This document shows, piece by piece, positions 27,124-27,154 of a DNA stretch of 27,154 nucleotides. The position numbers and the translations under genes were made by a program. Each line of letters begins with the position of its first letter. Position 1 is the first letter of the stretch. The notes under the pieces are model-generated. The model did not search any database. It worked only from the letters and a program-made list of their open reading frames with translations, and was not told the origin of the DNA. The DNA comes from a virus: positions 1 through 27,154 of the IMG/VR virus record IMGVR_UViG_3300044733_001686; one strand, 5' to 3'.

Positions 27124-27154
27124 CTTTCTCCTTGTTTGTTTTATTCCAGCCTTG

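Noticed and set aside
1-27154. CRISPR array or insertion sequence
   Set aside because: No regularly spaced direct repeats, transposase frames or terminal inverted repeats with target duplications are seen; repeats are confined to protein-coding low-complexity regions.

Overview
The window looks like part of the genome of a tailed double-stranded DNA phage (Caudoviricetes) infecting an actinobacterium, probably an AT-rich freshwater one of the Nanopelagicales/acI kind. The phage signs are tail-fibre-like glycine-rich and collagen-repeat proteins, a CHAP endolysin, holin-like membrane proteins, HNH nucleases, five tRNA genes and extremely tight packing with TAATG/ATGA/GTGA overlaps. The actinobacterial signs are a WhiB-like Fe-S regulator, a DUF7455-type zinc protein and a secreted alanine-rich protein resembling surface-layer proteins of small planktonic actinobacteria. 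The host is an inference. No terminase, portal, capsid or polymerase gene lies in the window, so this is an interior fragment.

Layout. (1) Positions 1-2048, minus strand: virion fibre module (collagen-like protein, small structural protein, glycine-rich fibre protein, and the first codons of another fibre-region gene cut by the window edge). (2) 2112-5822, mostly plus strand: about 20 small genes, many under 60 codons, alternating between one-helix membrane peptides and Cys-x2-Cys zinc-ribbon miniproteins, plus an HNH-type nuclease and a HAD/polynucleotide phosphatase. One zinc-ribbon gene is inserted on the minus strand. (3) 5813-5962: tRNA-Met/Ile2(CAT) and tRNA-Arg(TCT). (4) 5996-11678, plus strand, with 11638-12324 convergent on the minus strand: a glycan cassette with several glycosyltransferases, an NAD-dependent sugar epimerase/dehydratase and two SAM methyltransferases. 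(5) 12388-20718, minus strand: holin-like protein, XapX membrane protein, WhiB, many conserved small phage proteins, thioredoxin, thermonuclease, DUF2061 protein, kinase-nucleotidyltransferase fusion, DUF7455, FmdB-like zinc ribbon, CHAP endolysin, HNH nuclease, a 79-nt inverted-repeat element and an Hsp20 chaperone. (6) 20791-21015: tRNA-Gly, tRNA-Glu and tRNA-Asn. (7) 21023-27123, minus strand: secreted subtilisin-like protease, proteasome-beta-like hydrolase, small membrane proteins, and two large secreted proteins (PA14/FN3/coiled-coil and S-layer-like).

Expression. The sequence carries many readable sigma70-type promoters, often with an extended -10 (TGnTATAnT). Eight of them place the -10 hexamer exactly 6 nt before an ATG, which predicts leaderless mRNAs, a mode common in actinobacteria. 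Other genes use strong AGGAG-type ribosome sites within overlapping operons. No stretch of more than 300 bases lacks a gene. The longest non-coding interval, 20179-20301, holds the inverted-repeat element. The most notable items are the leaderless promoter rule, the zinc-ribbon microprotein archipelago, the proteasome-like hydrolase near a secreted protease, the apparently host-derived surface proteins, a probable ATT start codon, and the 79-nt structured element.
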